The notes under the pieces: model-generated | Told to the model about the DNA's origin: nothing | Databases searched by the model: none | Seen by the model: only the letters and a program-made list of their open reading frames with translations | In this document: piece after piece, positions 23,301 through 34,469 of the stretch | Layout of the letters: every line of letters starts with the position of its first letter | Numbering within the stretch: the stretch's first letter is position 1 | Translations under genes and position numbers: made by a program | Source of the DNA: Pteria penguin | Taxonomy: Eukaryota > Mollusca > Bivalvia > Pterioida > Pteriidae | Assembly (NCBI GenBank): GCA_035048485.1 | Contig: CM068587.1 | Coordinates: 30,551,001 to 30,615,000, forward strand | Length of the DNA: 64,000 bases | Direction of reading: 5' to 3'

Positions 23301-26300
23301 CAGCTTAATGTTAAATATTTATTCAAGCTCTTTTCAATGGTGATTATCAAGCACTTGCTGAACGCTTTGCACAGATGAGTTCCACTTAATAGACCCTTTC
23401 GCTTTTACTGCGGGAGTAACATTTTTGTTGGCAAATGATATGGTTTCCCATAAAAATTTTGACATCATAATAAAAAATCGATCGTCTCTGACATCATATT
23501 CCGCGACAGTTATCATTTAGCCAAACAAAATGTTAGTCCCGCAGTAACACTGAAAGGGTCTATACAGAAGAATCACAGATATCAAAAGAAATTTTTTACT
23601 CATATAGATTTCTATCAAGGACAATAATACAGTCATTTGTAAAGGACTTTTTTTTAATTATATGGAATGTTTTTAAGCGACAAAGCTGTCTTAAAACACA
23701 CCACCTAAAAATATGCTAAAGAACAAATCAAGTACTTTAGAGGTCATGATACATCATTCAATGACCCTCGTGTCACAGGTAACAAACATCTGAAGTATAA
23801 ACATGATCAAGAGAAGCATACATATTTTATGGAACAGATGGAGAGACGCACAGAGAGACAGGGTGATTCCTAAATACCCACAAAAACTTTGTTTGCAGGA
23901 GATACTATAACATTAATGGGTAAAACTTAACTCTTATTTATTCAAACTCAAACTACTTTTACAATTTCAATTTCTCTATTTCAAACTAAAATTAACTCGA
24001 ACTACAGTCAAACTTCGATATCTCGAACACTGATATCTCGAATACCCGGGATATCTCGAAGTCGAACGTCGGTCCCGAAAAAAATCCTTCATATTATGAT
24101 TAAATTCACCCTGGATGTGTCGAACACTGATATGTCGAATACCATGCTTATCTCGAATACATTTTCAAGTCCCGAAGTTCTTATTTACCCGGTTTATCTC
24201 GAAGTTGGCTTCTTATTGACAATATTCCCTGCTGCGTTTACCCTAAATGACAGGTCGCTCGTGTGGTGTGATCAATTGACCGTGTCGGTGTACAAAGCCA
24301 CAGTAATTACATTATCGATCTCATCCGTGCGTACCCTGTTATTTATACCAAATATTAATAAATGATGATAGCTTATTAAACTCGACACAAAATTAGATGA
24401 TTAATATTAACTGTAATTAATGCTTTTTCATACTGCGTTTAAAGAAATTTCTTTACATTGTTCATTAATTATTACTATTTCTAATCCATGTGTATGTCTA
24501 TGTATTTTTATGCAAAGTAATAGTAATTAAATCAAATTATGACGTGTGTCTTTATCTTGTCTTACGTGCTAGCCCGTCCTCGGTTTTAGGTATAGTATAA
24601 GACAGTTATATCCAGTATTGGATTAAAATTACGATGTTACTGAAAAGGAAACATGACGTTTTCAGTTTTGGAGTATATTCTGTATATATTCATAAAATAT
24701 AAAAGGTATGATGAGATTTAGATTAATTATTAAGGAACAATACAATATGCACATCTTCATGCGTATTTATTGATAAATACATGTATATCTCATACATCTA
24801 CTATAATAATCACAAATGTCAAATGAATCGGCGTACATTAACAACTGCAAGATTTGTGATCCTAAACTCAAAATTTGGATATCTCGAACTACGGATATCT
24901 CGAAGTATTTTCCACAGTCCCTCCGACTTCGAGATAACGAGGTTTGACTGTATTTTACATAGTTCTTTCAAGTTCGAGGTATGCAGAGTAAACAGTAGTC
25001 AGTAATTTCCTTTTCTATTAAAATGCAGTAAAAAGAAACTTGTTATTTACTGAAGTTTGATTACATGCAGATGCTAAATGCTAATAAAATTCTACAGCGA
25101 GTAACTGAATTTTGAAAATACCTGTAGATCTTCGAGGTAGAGGGGAATTTGTCCTTGAGGATGTTCCTTTCAGTGCTTTCTCTCTTGCCAACTAAGTTAA
25201 ATATATTGTATGTGTTAAAGATATACAGTTGAAATTAAAACACCCTTTCCTTATTACTGCTGGACTCACACTTTTATTGGCAAAATCATCACTGTACACA
25301 CAAAATGATGTCACAGACAATTAATTTTTCATTATGCCATAAAATTGTTAAAGGAAATGTTAGCATTTGCCAAACAAATTATTAGTCCCGAAGTTAATGG
25401 GAAAGGGTTTATACAATCTTTTGAACATACATGCCAAAAATGAATAAAAAAAGATTTTTTTCAAAGTTTCAGTAATTATCTTTTTTTTTTTTTTTTGGGG
25501 GGGGGAGGTGTTGTGTTCATAATAATCTAACAATGATAATAATACAAATAATAACAATGATAATCTATACAATAGATGAAAATATATAGCATGTGAATTA
25601 TCAAATTTTTTGTAATCTAAAGCAGATAAATATCAGACATAAATCATGTACAGGTATACTGTATTATTATATTCAATATACTTGTGTGGCTGACTGGATG
25701 AGGTGCTGGGCTCGTGACCTTAAGTTCCGGTGTTCGAATTCAATCGTGGGCACACCAATGTTATGTCTTTCAGATGACACTGTAAAACGGAGGTCCCATG
25801 TCACAGTAGATGTGGCACATAAAAGATCCCTCACTGCTTCAAGTGGGTACGTTGCAAAAGTATAAATTTCTATGCAATGCATCAGGCATATGCCATCACC
25901 ATATATGTGAAGTAATCATGGAGTGACATTAAACAATAATCAATATACAGTGGATTCCGTTTAATCTGATAGTCTATTTGCGTGAATAAAATATCAGATA
26001 AAGCGGGCTATCAGATTAGACGAAATTGTGAAAGTTGATGCTTTAAGTTGTGTAACATCTTATAGATGTCTACTCATATGGACGTTTGATAGCGGTTGTT
26101 TTCATTTAGAGATATACGACCGCTAACATGGTGTTAAAGTACCTAAAGCCATCAATCAAACCTACACGGTGCGAGATACGTCTATTGTCTGTATACTGCC
26201 TACTTCCGGTAGTAAATGACCAAGGCGATAACAGGAGTAATGTCTACAGAGTGCTATTCAAAAAGAATACAATAGAAGACTTGAGCTGTGTTTATCACGA

Positions 26301-27811
26301 CAATGGTTTCTGATTAGCAAAGTGTACGGATGATATAGTGATCTAACCTTAATTGGTTAATTGATGGTTACGCAACAGGTGAAATTACTTGACCGTAACG
26401 GCACGATCATCGGCAGTTTGGCTTACTATCATAAGAATGTTAGATTAATTTAAGAATTGTATTCCATTGAACTATTTCTGCTTATAACACTCGATTCATT
26501 CATTCTCTCTTTATGATGTCTTCACCAACATGGACGATACCCACGTTTAGTTCGTGTAATGTATGTGGACACGCACGTTCATTCTAACGTGAAAAAAAAA
26601 TGAAGCGGTCGTTTGGGACGAGGGTTTAACTACAAGTACGGTAGCAATAGTTAAGAAATTTGAAGTTTATAAGAGTTTGATCGTACATGAAGTGAATGAG
26701 AGAAAAGCGTTGATATCACACGATGAATAAAGACTGGTCATTCCGCGCCGCTTTTGATAATAATTTAGAAATACGGCAAAGCAAATTCAATTGACAACAT
26801 CAACGATTAAATGACAGGAGATACACAAAAAGACGAATCACTAGACATCAAAACAAAATCATATACACGTGCTAAGAAATATCGATTGCGTCTCGGGGTC
26901 TTGTTGTTTCATTACGAAATTGACATTATTCTTTTGATTTTTCCCTGCATATCATACACGGAGTTAGACGTTTTTTTTCCGTGATTTTTGAGGTCATTTT
27001 TTTATGTGCGTATTATACTCGGGTGCGTATTATATCCGATTATTTAAGGTAAATCTACTCAATTTTGGTCATCAACATATTTCATTAATTACGAATGACA
27101 CTACAGCGATCACTAATTAACCCTGTATGGGTACTTCAATGAGATGTCAATAGCTGTGTACACAAACGATCAATTATTATTCCTTAATCGTCGTCGTATT
27201 GCCATAGGTGTTGTTATATGCTTATGTTGTCACGGCTGGGTGGTTTGACAACAATATCAGGGCTTAAAATAGGCTAACTTCGGGGTGAAATATTTTTTCA
27301 ACGGTGAATTTCCTATCAGATAATCCGAAACTTGGACTTTTCACTATCAGATAAAAAAGACAAATTATTACAGAAATACATAGAAACGGTTTGGTGTTTT
27401 AATATCATATCAGATAAAACGAAATATCAGATAATACGATATCAGATAAAATGGAGTCCACTGTATTTGCATCACAGCTGCCGAGAGCGTAAGAGCGGGG
27501 GGGGGGGGAGGGGGGGGGTTCTGATAGTATAGTAAGAGATACTATCAGAACCCCACCTCCCCCTCTTACTTGCTTCGCCCCTGTAACTTGCATACATGTA
27601 CATGTTACCTGTGAATGAACTTCTTTGGCATGTTTCAATATGGCTATGATATCGCCTAGTATTTTGATTCCCATCTCTGTCAGATAGTCCTTTGTCAGGT
27701 CCATTAGCATGTCTTTCTGGATCCTATTGTCTGTGAAGACAATGGCATAGTTTGTAGCTTCCCCTGCTGGTATACCACAATCTGTAAAGAACTTGATCCA
27801 GTAGGAGGTAT
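11306..27811 (-). CDS. C19orf47-like SAM-domain protein, 5' end missing
   Basis: Eight minus-strand exons with GT/AG borders and consistent phases: 27811-27609, 25191-25122, 23130-23008, 22610-22446, 20259-20183, 19064-18716, 17780-17622 and 11457-11306 (stop TGA 11308-11306). They give about 432 residues; human C19orf47, recalled as about 420, has the same architecture. The first exon listed encodes a SAM-like domain ([33 protein letters not shown]). Exon 22610-22446 carries the conserved [20 protein letters not shown] block. The C-terminal half is low-complexity and basic with a recurring RLG motif (VFDRLG, VFKRLG, QRLG, SRLG, VFGRLG). Function of the family is poorly known; SAM domains mediate protein interactions. 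The start exon is not proven; a possible one is ATGAGAATAATCA followed by GTAAGT at 30118-30106, which has the required phase. Its introns contain most of the mobile elements between 12 and 27.5 kb. Confidence 0.9.
11925..12250 (+). repeat. Dispersed intronic repeat (copy 1)
   Basis: A segment with AGAAAGGTCTTGTTACAAGG, ACACATGTATAGTATGAAAG, CCCCATCTCTTCTGGTTCAA and GACAGACAGACATACGGACA, ending near CCCCCAAACTTCGTTTTCGC. Diverged copies lie at 43800-43935 and 53270-53480. The end motif is the reverse complement of the start of the array at 51190 (ACGAAGTTTGGGAGGGGGGT). A minus-strand open frame here is a by-product. Confidence 0.65.
12365..12470 (+). repeat. Left subterminal TATAGGA cluster of hAT element
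   Basis: About six TATAGG motifs, usually as AATATAGGA, lie in roughly 100 bp inside the left end. They are probable transposase-binding repeats. All read on the plus strand. Confidence 0.8.
12743..15299 (-). pseudogene. hAT transposase with frameshifts and a stop
   Basis: The minus-strand frame starts at 15299 (ATG, MKMPGGN). It shows an N-terminal BED-like zinc finger (C40, C43, H60, H66), an RNase H-like core with FSVHFDETT (D192), LGMDGPN (D259) and a C-x2-H at 291-294 (SCNIHVVH), and a hAT dimerisation motif [11 protein letters not shown] in the second segment. The first frame stops at 13746. The homologous frame continues from 13749 and the shift lies near 13795-13805 within a GAGAGA tract. 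A TGA at 13131-13129 interrupts the second segment, but the same frame stays open to about 12980, where another shift leads into a lysine/glutamate-rich coiled coil ending at 12743. Three lesions suggest an inactive copy. The long charged tail is an unusual addition to a hAT transposase. Confidence 0.88.
16298..16376 (+). repeat. Right subterminal TATAGGA cluster of hAT element
   Basis: Five TATAGGA motifs lie directly inside the right end, again all on the plus strand. They are therefore direct, not inverted, relative to the left cluster. Confidence 0.8.
16560..17290. repeat. Degenerate ~130-155 bp tandem repeat
   Basis: Three diverged units share GACTTACTTAGATCTTTC-like, GAGTGACCTTGACCTTTC and GACTGACCTACATGTAGAC landmarks near 16812, 16943 and 17098, each followed by ACCCCATATC-like and CACTAAA-T-type blocks. 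It lies in the last intron of the C19orf47-like gene. Confidence 0.55.
18440..18467. repeat. (AAG)n microsatellite
   Basis: A short AGA/GAA trinucleotide run, nine units, in an intron. Confidence 0.95.
19147..19933. mobile_element. Non-autonomous element with ~146-bp core repeats
   Basis: Four core units contain GGCCATCTTGGATTACGGAT and GGTGAAATTCTGTGCAGC; the GGCCATCTTGG landmark is at 19288, 19433, 19580 and 19725. The core is bounded by hairpin-forming ends: AGGCCCAAATGGGCCT at the left, and AGCTCACTTGAGCC with GGCTCAGGTGAGCT at the right. This architecture resembles bivalve pearl/Helentron-associated elements. That class assignment is by structure only. Open frames over this region are repeat translations. 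Confidence 0.75.
20228..20431. repeat. 103-bp tandem duplication over a splice acceptor
   Basis: Two units start with AAAAACAGAGGGG at 20228 and 20331 and run through GCTGCAATGTCAAA-like and GGTTGGTT-CTTAATTA blocks. The first unit includes the 5' part of the exon 20259-20183 and its acceptor; the second is an intronic copy that keeps TTGCAG on the minus strand. Confidence 0.9.
20940..22115. repeat. 50-bp minisatellite, about 23 units
   Basis: The unit contains TAGCAGTCACCTTTATTTGT, ATGGCCATGGTGATATATGG and TCAATACAGA, with 50-bp spacing, in the intron between exons 22610-22446 and 20259-20183. All open frames over it are repeat by-products. Confidence 0.95.
23388..23564. mobile_element. Foldback MITE, TAGACCCTTTC ends (copy 1)
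   Basis: Starts TAGACCCTTTCGCTTTTACT and ends ACACTGAAAGGGTCTA, with inner inverted arms GCGGGAGTAACATTTTTGTT and AACAAAATGTTAGTCCCGC. Related copies lie at 25243-25413 and, more diverged, at 42222-42411. Confidence 0.85.
24005..24950. mobile_element. pogo/Tigger-like non-autonomous element
   Basis: Inverted ends CAGTCAAACTTCGATATCTC (left) and, read in reverse complement, CAGTCAAACCTCGTTATCTC (right) are flanked by TA on both sides (24003-24004 and 24951-24952), as in Tc1/mariner-pogo transposition. Extra ATATCTCGAA motifs lie near both ends. No transposase is present. Confidence 0.85.
25243..25413. mobile_element. Foldback MITE (copy 2)
   Basis: Ends ACCCTTTCCTTATTACTGC and TTAATGGGAAAGGGTTTA, with the inner ACACTTTTATTGGCAAA and TTTGCCAAACAAATTATTAG arms; same family as 23388-23564. 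Confidence 0.75.
25680..25945 (+). mobile_element. Diverged tRNA-derived SINE
   Basis: Head TGGCTGACTGGATGAGGTGC with B box GTGTTCGAATTC, then body TTATGTCTTTCAGATGACAC, AAAGATCCCTCACTGCTTCA and a tail GAGTGACATTAAACAATAAT. It is older than the copies at 30211 and 33283, judging by divergence. Confidence 0.85.
25948..27463. mobile_element. Second pogo-like TA-flanked element, 1.5 kb
   Basis: Ends CAGTGGATTCCGTTTAATCT (left) and, in reverse complement, CAGTGGACTCCATTTTATCT (right) are flanked by TA (25946-25947 and 27464-27465). ATATCAGATAA motifs repeat inside both ends. It inserted at the tail of the SINE at 25680-25945. No transposase frame is recognisable. Confidence 0.82.
27489..27569. 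repeat. G-rich foldback hairpin
   Basis: GTAAGAGCGGGG and a long G run plus TTCTGATAGTA are followed by TACTATCAGAACCCC and CTCCCCCTCTTAC. It forms a near-perfect hairpin of about 80 bp, next to the SAM exon in its downstream intron. Confidence 0.85.
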
Positions 27812-27869
27812 CTGAAAAGAAAGAAATAAACAAAAATAAAACATTTTTCTTTCCGTAAAACAATTTCAC

Positions 27870-29960
27870 AATGTCATTATCTCACTCAATTTGTCAGTTG
27901 TTGTACCCCAACATCATTATATCTTACTTCATCCTTTTTAATCGTTTATTTTCATAATTCTTGACAAACTCAAAGTCTAACAAATTTGTGGTGAAAAGGT
28001 TTTTTTTGTTTTCTTTCCATTTTTTTTTTTTTTTTTTAAATTTTTTAAAACATTTTAGTTCATCATTCTTATTTCAAACAAATAGCCTGACATTTTAATA
28101 TAGTAACATCATTTGTATTAGTTTAACTACATTTCTGATTTCTTATTCATTTGTTTTAGGTACCAGTACATGTGTTTTATGCCAGAATTTTAATAAGTGT
28201 TCATAAATTTTTACTCGCAAAAAAGAAGTGAAGATAAAACAAATGTAGAGTTTGTAAATGCAAGACAAAGAATTTTATAGAATTCATCCATTAATTAATT
28301 TTTTTCTCCGGAAACAAAAGCAATAATTGTCTGAGGTTCGCTGAGTAAAAAAAGGTCAATTGCACAGAGACAATAACATATTTTGTTTTGGCTAAAAACT
28401 TAAAGAAATAAATCTGTAATCACTTGCATAGATGATAAGGTAAGACGACCCACACAGATGACCAGACAGATGACTTGGGTATTCCGAATCACTTTTACAT
28501 TTTTTTTCTTGTTTTCTTCTCATAAAAAATATACCACAAAACGTTATTTTTATCATTTCATACTAAACTAGTGTTATCATCTCCAAAAGAAATATTACTG
28601 AGATAGGATATAAAACAGTTGCAGTGTTTGATTCTTAAATTTTCAAGAGGAGGGGGTTTTAAACTTAATTTATAGGGCCACTTTTGGACAATGTGCGGTA
28701 GTTATTACCAAACAAATTTGCATGAGCATGGCTACCAGTTACCAGGTATATACGGTGCATACATCTATTTGAATACAAGAAGTATTTACATAATACAGAT
28801 GTCCACTGGGGTATTCATTCAGAAATCGCTTTTAGTCAATGTAATACAGAATGTGTGCCATAATGATAATTGATATACAGAGCTGTTATGTAAGGTTATG
28901 ACTATTAGCACAACAGTCCTAAATAAAAGGCATAAAAAGCCAGTATATAATATATCTGCACGACAGTCACACGAGTTGATATCACTATCTGCATGATAGA
29001 TAAAAAAAAGGATAACTCTACATAGAACTCTCTATGTAGTCGTGCTTATTCACACGGAATATGATTCATTTTTTAAATGCATTTCGTGTGAGAAAAAAGG
29101 TGAGAAGATGCACAAAACCGTTGCAGTGTTTGGTTCTTGAATTTTCAATAGGTAGGGCTTCAACGTAATTGATATGATCATTTTTGGTCACGCTTATAGT
29201 CATACCATTGTGTGGATAGTACTGCTTAACAGCATGGTCTTGGTGTGGATAAGCATGGTTATGAGCACAACTGTCGCAACAATATAATAGCCATAGCTGT
29301 TATTGCCATGTATCTATACACTCATTAAATGATGGAATCAACAAAAAATTCCATTCATGCCTCTCCTTTCTTAAGTTCAAGATGGTTCAAATTGATAATG
29401 TTTATACTAATGGCAGATGATGTTCATTAACAACCACTGATTCTCTAAGTCGGATTGGTCACATGACCTAATATGCCCTATGTTAGTTGGGAGATAAGTC
29501 TCGAGATCTGGATTTATCATCACTTTATACAAAAATCTTATTTTTTTTAAATCTCATTATTTCAAACTGCAGTCATATTGATTTTAAAGAAGAATAGAGG
29601 TCAATTGTCTAGGATTCTTCAATAAATTTCAGCAGTTTAATGACTTATATAGCTCTTGTACTCAAAATATCATTCAGCAAAGTTGTATTACCACCTATGA
29701 TAAACAATATGAGTTAACCCCAGGCCATCCTCAGAATGTTTCGGGGATTATCTTCATTTAGATCTTGATGTGATGTCACGCTGACTTCAAGAATCACCAC
29801 CGTCTGTTCAAAATTCAGCAAAGTTGCATTGTCCTTTACACTATTACGGTCTACGTGTCTGAGATACACCAAATTTATCTCCAAAGTCATCATCGGAATG
29901 TTTCAGAGGTTTTCTGCATTTAAATCTTGGTGTGATGTCACACCAATTTCAAGAATAGCA
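27870..29960. repeat. Upstream region with local duplications
   Basis: No exon was established. A segment starting GTTGCAGTGTTTGATTCTTA (about 28618) recurs in diverged form at about 29120. A second pair, GTTTCGGGGATTATCTTCATT (about 29737) and GTTTCAGAGGTTTTCTGCATT (about 29896), is followed in both copies by a TGTGATGTCAC-containing block. Poly-T occurs at about 28018-28038. Confidence 0.6.
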
Positions 29961-30210
29961 AACCCACACCATCTAGATTGACTGATTCTCTAACTTGACC
30001 TAGCTTAGGCAAGTTAATACTTAAAAATAAAAGTAGGTTAATCACACACCCACCTTTAGAGGCTTTAAAGGCATAAATGACTTCCTTAGAATGGAAAAAA
30101 GACTTACTGATTATTCTCATTTTTCTGGGGGATTTTCATGTTCTACGTCTAATCCCAAACATTGCAATTCCACATTTTTAGCAAGTTTTTAATCAAGGTA
30201 CTAAGTTTGA

Positions 30211-30488
30211 TTGATTGATTGATTGATTTTTGTTTAACGTCACACCACGAATATTTCACGTATATGGTGACGGCATCTGCCTGATGCAGGGCATACAAAT
30301 TTTGACCTTTGCAACGGACCCACCCGAAGCAGTGAGGGATCTTTAACGTGCCATGCATACCACGACACGGGGCCTCGGTTTTTACTGTCTCATCCGAAAG
30401 ACAGAACACCGGCATGACCAGAGCGGGAATCGAACCCCGGCCTCCCGATCAGGAGTCCAGCGCGATACCACTAGGCCACGCCGGCTTA
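30211..30488 (-). mobile_element. Full-length tRNA-derived SINE
   Basis: Minus-strand copy of the same family as 1934, from the GCCGGCGTGGCCTAGTGGTA head at 30485 to the (TCAA)n tail at 30211. It is flanked by GGTACTAAGTTTGA (30197-30210) and GGTACGAAGTTTGA (30489-30502), a 14-bp duplication with one mismatch. Confidence 0.93.
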
Positions 30489-30768
30489 GGTACGAAGTTT
30501 GACGTGACAGAGGAAATTCTGTACTTTTAAACATACAAAAATATTTTCAATACAAATATCGGTTTATTCATGATACACATATTCGAAATGATTAGATTTG
30601 TTCACAAAATACCCATTTGTATATGAAAATTAAAAGTCATATCATAAAATTAAAACCTGATGCCATGTCCGATGTTGTTGTTTGTTATCTTCAGGATGAT
30701 GCTCGAGACTTTCCGAAAAATGTTTGTTGGCGGAAAATACGAATGGACTTAGACAGTATGCTACACCG

Positions 30769-30917
30769 CAGTGGCAGATTTAGAGGGGATCGCCCCCTCC
30801 CTTTAGGCCACCTATTTACCAGTAAAACTCCAGATTTGGAAACAAAAATGGCTGAGTAGTATGGTTAATACACATGTGCCCCCCCCCCCTTTTCGGAAAC
30901 CCTGGATCCGCAACTAC
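30769..30917. mobile_element. CAGTGGC-ended short element (copy 1)
   Basis: Starts CAGTGGCAGATTTAGAGGGG and ends near TTTCGGAAACCCTGGATCC. Related to 31137-31272 and to fragments at 33740-33800 and 59325-59450. Probably a hAT-type MITE by its ends. Confidence 0.65.
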
Positions 30918-31136
30918 ACCCCGCTCCATTTGATCCAACTTCAAGTTGGCAGGAAATAATAATCAGTAGTGGTCCTACGCCATCTGCCGCGAGTCGAGGA
31001 ATTTCAAAAATTTTATAGAATTCAGTAGGTTGAATAATATGATATAATCAATCCAGAAAATTATGAAATGAGGCTAAATAATCTCTGGAACATAGAAAAT
31101 AAACAAATATGCTGGAACATTGAAAACAAACATATG

Positions 31137-31272
31137 CAGTGGCGGATTTAGAGGGCTCCCCCTTTTCGGCACATTTACGAGTAAAAATCCAGATTTGGCC
31201 CCAAAAATGGCCAGAAAGTTTGGTTGATACACATGTGGGCCCCACTTTTCGGAAATCCTGGAGCTGCCACTG
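31137..31272. mobile_element. CAGTGGC-ended short element (copy 2)
   Basis: 136 bp with CAGTGGCGGATTTAGAGGG at the left and CTGGAGCTGCCACTG at the right, forming an imperfect terminal inverted repeat. Confidence 0.75.
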
Positions 31273-31510
31273 CAATGTGTAGAATATAATCCTATGCCTG
31301 CCTAATAGTACATATTTACATTAAGCTTCAAGTGGATAACATTTTATATCATATTGTGTGATAATTTTACATTGCCTCTAAGCATTTTGCATACTTCTAT
31401 GTACACGTGTGCCGTAACCCAAAACCTTTCGTCTACTCAGAGACATATATACATTCATATGAAAGTATATATGTCTCTGGTCTACTGTATAGATGCTTTA
31501 ACAACTGAAC

Positions 31511-32141
31511 TGATATCTATGGAACGCCAAATTAACATTTATTTAAATAATTGTACCTATTTTCTAATAATTGTACCTATCTTCAAATGAATTAGAGATA
31601 GTTTTAATTCAATTATACCTATCTTCAAATGAATTAGAGATAGGTTTAATTCAAATATACCTATCTTTAATTCATTTGAAGATAGGTACAATTGATTTGA
31701 AGATAGGTACAAATGCAGTGAATTAAAGATAGGTATAATTGAATTAAAGATAGGTGCAATTGAACTGAACCTATCTTTAATTATAACCGTATTGACAATA
31801 ATAGCTGCTCTTCAAATCAATTGCACCTACCTTTAAATCAATTATACCTATCTTCAAATGAATTATAGATAGGTATAATTCAATTGAACCTATCTTTAAT
31901 TGAATTGAAGATAAGTGCAATTCCATTAAAGGTGTAATTTATTTGAAGATAGGATCAATTATTTAAAGATAGGTATAATTATTTACACCTATCTTTAATT
32001 CATTTACACCTATCTTTAATTCAATTGTACATATCTTAAATTCATTTGAAGATAGGTACAATTATTTGAAGATAGGTGCAATTATTTGAAGATAGGTACA
32101 ATTATTTGAATATATGTTAATTTTGCGTTCCATAGATATCA
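31511..32141. mobile_element. MITE filled with GATA-motif repeats
   Basis: Outer inverted repeats TGATATCTATGGAACGCCAA (left) and, in reverse complement, TGATATCTATGGAACGCAAA (right). The interior is made of short units such as ACCTATCTTTAATTCAATT and GAAGATAGGTACAATT in both orientations, giving about 20 WGATAR sites in 600 bp. No coding capacity. Confidence 0.85.
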
Positions 32142-32266
32142 CAGTCTGCAACATTCCTCCCCTGCCATGCAATATGTATGTTTCCCCGGCGAAACCACAT
32201 AGATCCTCCTTCAATAGAGATCCCCGCACAAGAATTGGTGGAAAAACCAAATCAGCAACAGCCTGG

Positions 32267-32351
32267 CCAATCTGATTAAACCCATATCTTTATTTATCCT
32301 CCATGGGACAAATAGAGAATCGGAATAAAGATATTGTTTTAATCAGATTGG
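32267..32351. mobile_element. Small foldback element (copy 1)
   Basis: Starts CCAATCTGATTAAACCC and ends TTTTAATCAGATTGG; the body includes GACAAATAGAGAATCGGAAT. A second copy lies at 54688-54789. Confidence 0.8.
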
Positions 32352-32369
32352 TAACAGGCAGGGTTAAAA

Positions 32370-33270
32370 TTTTAAACCAGAATGCAATTCACGAATCGAA
32401 CCCAGAACCTTCTAATCTTTCCCAAACTTGCAGATGCCCTACATGTACAAATTAACGGGAGCTATCTGAGCCGATCCCCTATTTTGCCACAAGTATGTAT
32501 GCCTTGTGGAATGCCGGGGTAGAATCGTATAAGTACTAGACGTTTAAAATTGCTATCTTTTCCCATACTCATGATAAAAAGCATTACACTACCAAATCGT
32601 CGTTTAAAAAGAGTTTACAAACGATTGCAAGGTCGAGTAGACTACATAAAATTGCACAGACAAGCTTAAGGACTGCTACGGTTTCTGGTTTTGCGAAGGA
32701 ATGCAAGTGCGGATATATATATATATATTTTGTCTAGAAGAATTCCATACTAGACACAGCTCAACCACGATAGAGGTACCATTTCCAACAAAAAATACAT
32801 CCGCGGGTTGAATGAAAATAAATTTCTTTGCATGGAGCGTTCACTTACTACGTATAGGGCCAGGGACGTATAATAACAAATAAACTGTATTATCTCAGTA
32901 AAATTTGGGACGTAATTCACATAGAAATTTAGATTTTGTCTCGAAAATATATACATTTATTCATTCATTAATAAAGAAAATTTGTCATCTTATAAATATC
33001 TGTTTTTACACTGAAGGTATAAAAGTAATCATAACACTAGTGCGATATAAATATTCTAGTGAAATTTTGTTCCGAATGTCATATATTTGTCATGATGCTA
33101 AAAAGAATTTTATTTAGGTAACCAAAATTTTGATATGGTTGATTTCAGTTGAAAAAGAAAAGACTTGTGAGTAGAGTGTTTCTAGTCTCCTTATTTAACT
33201 GTATTAAAAGTATTCGATAATTATGAAATTGCATATAACGTGGTTGTATATTTCCTATCTCTTGACAAAA
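32370..33270. other. Intergenic, SINE-like remnant only
   Basis: A reversed tRNA-like B box (GAATCGAACCC at about 32393) suggests a SINE remnant. Otherwise nothing recognisable. Confidence 0.4.
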
Positions 33271-33282
33271 ACATGCATTTCT

Positions 33283-33553
33283 GATTGATTGATTTTTGTT
33301 TTACGTCACACCACGAATATTTCACGTATATGGTGACGGCATCTGTCTGATGCGGGGCATACAAATTTTGACCTTTGCAACGGACCCACCCGAAGCAGTG
33401 AGGGATCTTTAACGTGCCATGCATACCACGACACGGGGCCTCGGTTTTTACTGTCTCATCCGAAAGACAGAACACCGGCATGACCAGAGCGGAACTCGAA
33501 CCCCGGCCTCCCAATCAGGAGTCCGACGCGATACCACTAGGCCACGCCGGCTT
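33283..33553 (-). mobile_element. Full-length tRNA-derived SINE
   Basis: Same family as 30211-30488, with a perfect 12-bp duplication ACATGCATTTCT (33271-33282 and 33554-33565). The B box GGGGTTCGAGTTCCGC has one change. Confidence 0.93.
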
Positions 33554-34390
33554 ACATGCATTTCTAAATTTTAGATTTTATAATTAATACACATAATGCA
33601 TTATCTGATGTGGTTTAATCCCAGGAATCTATGCTGTGTATATGTGCGTACCTGCTTCATATTTGGGCAGTATAGATATAATACCGCATATTCCTTCCAG
33701 ATATCACTCAAGCAAACTGTGCACTGATCAACGCAACCTCTCAAATGCGGATTTAGGGGGTTGCGGGGTGTTCGGGAACCCAACCCCCCACGGGTTTCTT
33801 TTTTATTATTATCATTTTTTTTTTTTTACTTTTTCCTTTCGACGAAGGTCAGTTCATGTCCTTCGAATTTTCGTCCGATCATATTCTATTTTTATGTTTT
33901 GAACAATCTTTTGTTACCTTTCGGAGTTTTAGTAACTCATACATTCCAAATCTAATTATTTTTGTTGTTACATGAAAACCTTGTTATTAATCTTATTCTA
34001 ATTTATTTTTGTTGTTAGATAAAATGTTTGTTCAAAGTTCAATGATTATTTATATCAATATACTTGCTATTACATTAGATCAAGATAGAAACTCATCTAC
34101 ATGCAGTATTAATACTACTATGTACATGTTTTTATTCTGACATTGTAAATAAGGGAAACTATGTGAAAAATATGCAATTTCGGTACCATATCAAAGTTAA
34201 TAATGCAGAAATAAGGTGACAAAATAGATGTGATTTTATGGCTTTGTTCTTCAGCAGACAGAAAAAAAAAATCCTGTGTCATGCTGAAAAATGTATCAGA
34301 GTGCACTATTTTATTCGAAATTAAAAAAAAAAATCCCGGGGAACGTCCCGGACCAACCTACAGGAGGGAGTACACCCCCTCCCTCGGCAC

Positions 34391-34391
34391 T

Positions 34392-34468
<77 letters not shown>
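34391..34468. repeat. Compound microsatellite
   Basis: Runs of (GATA)n, (GA)n and (CAGA)n in succession. The leucine/serine-rich open frame here is an artefact. Confidence 0.97.
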
Positions 34469-34469
<1 letters not shown>

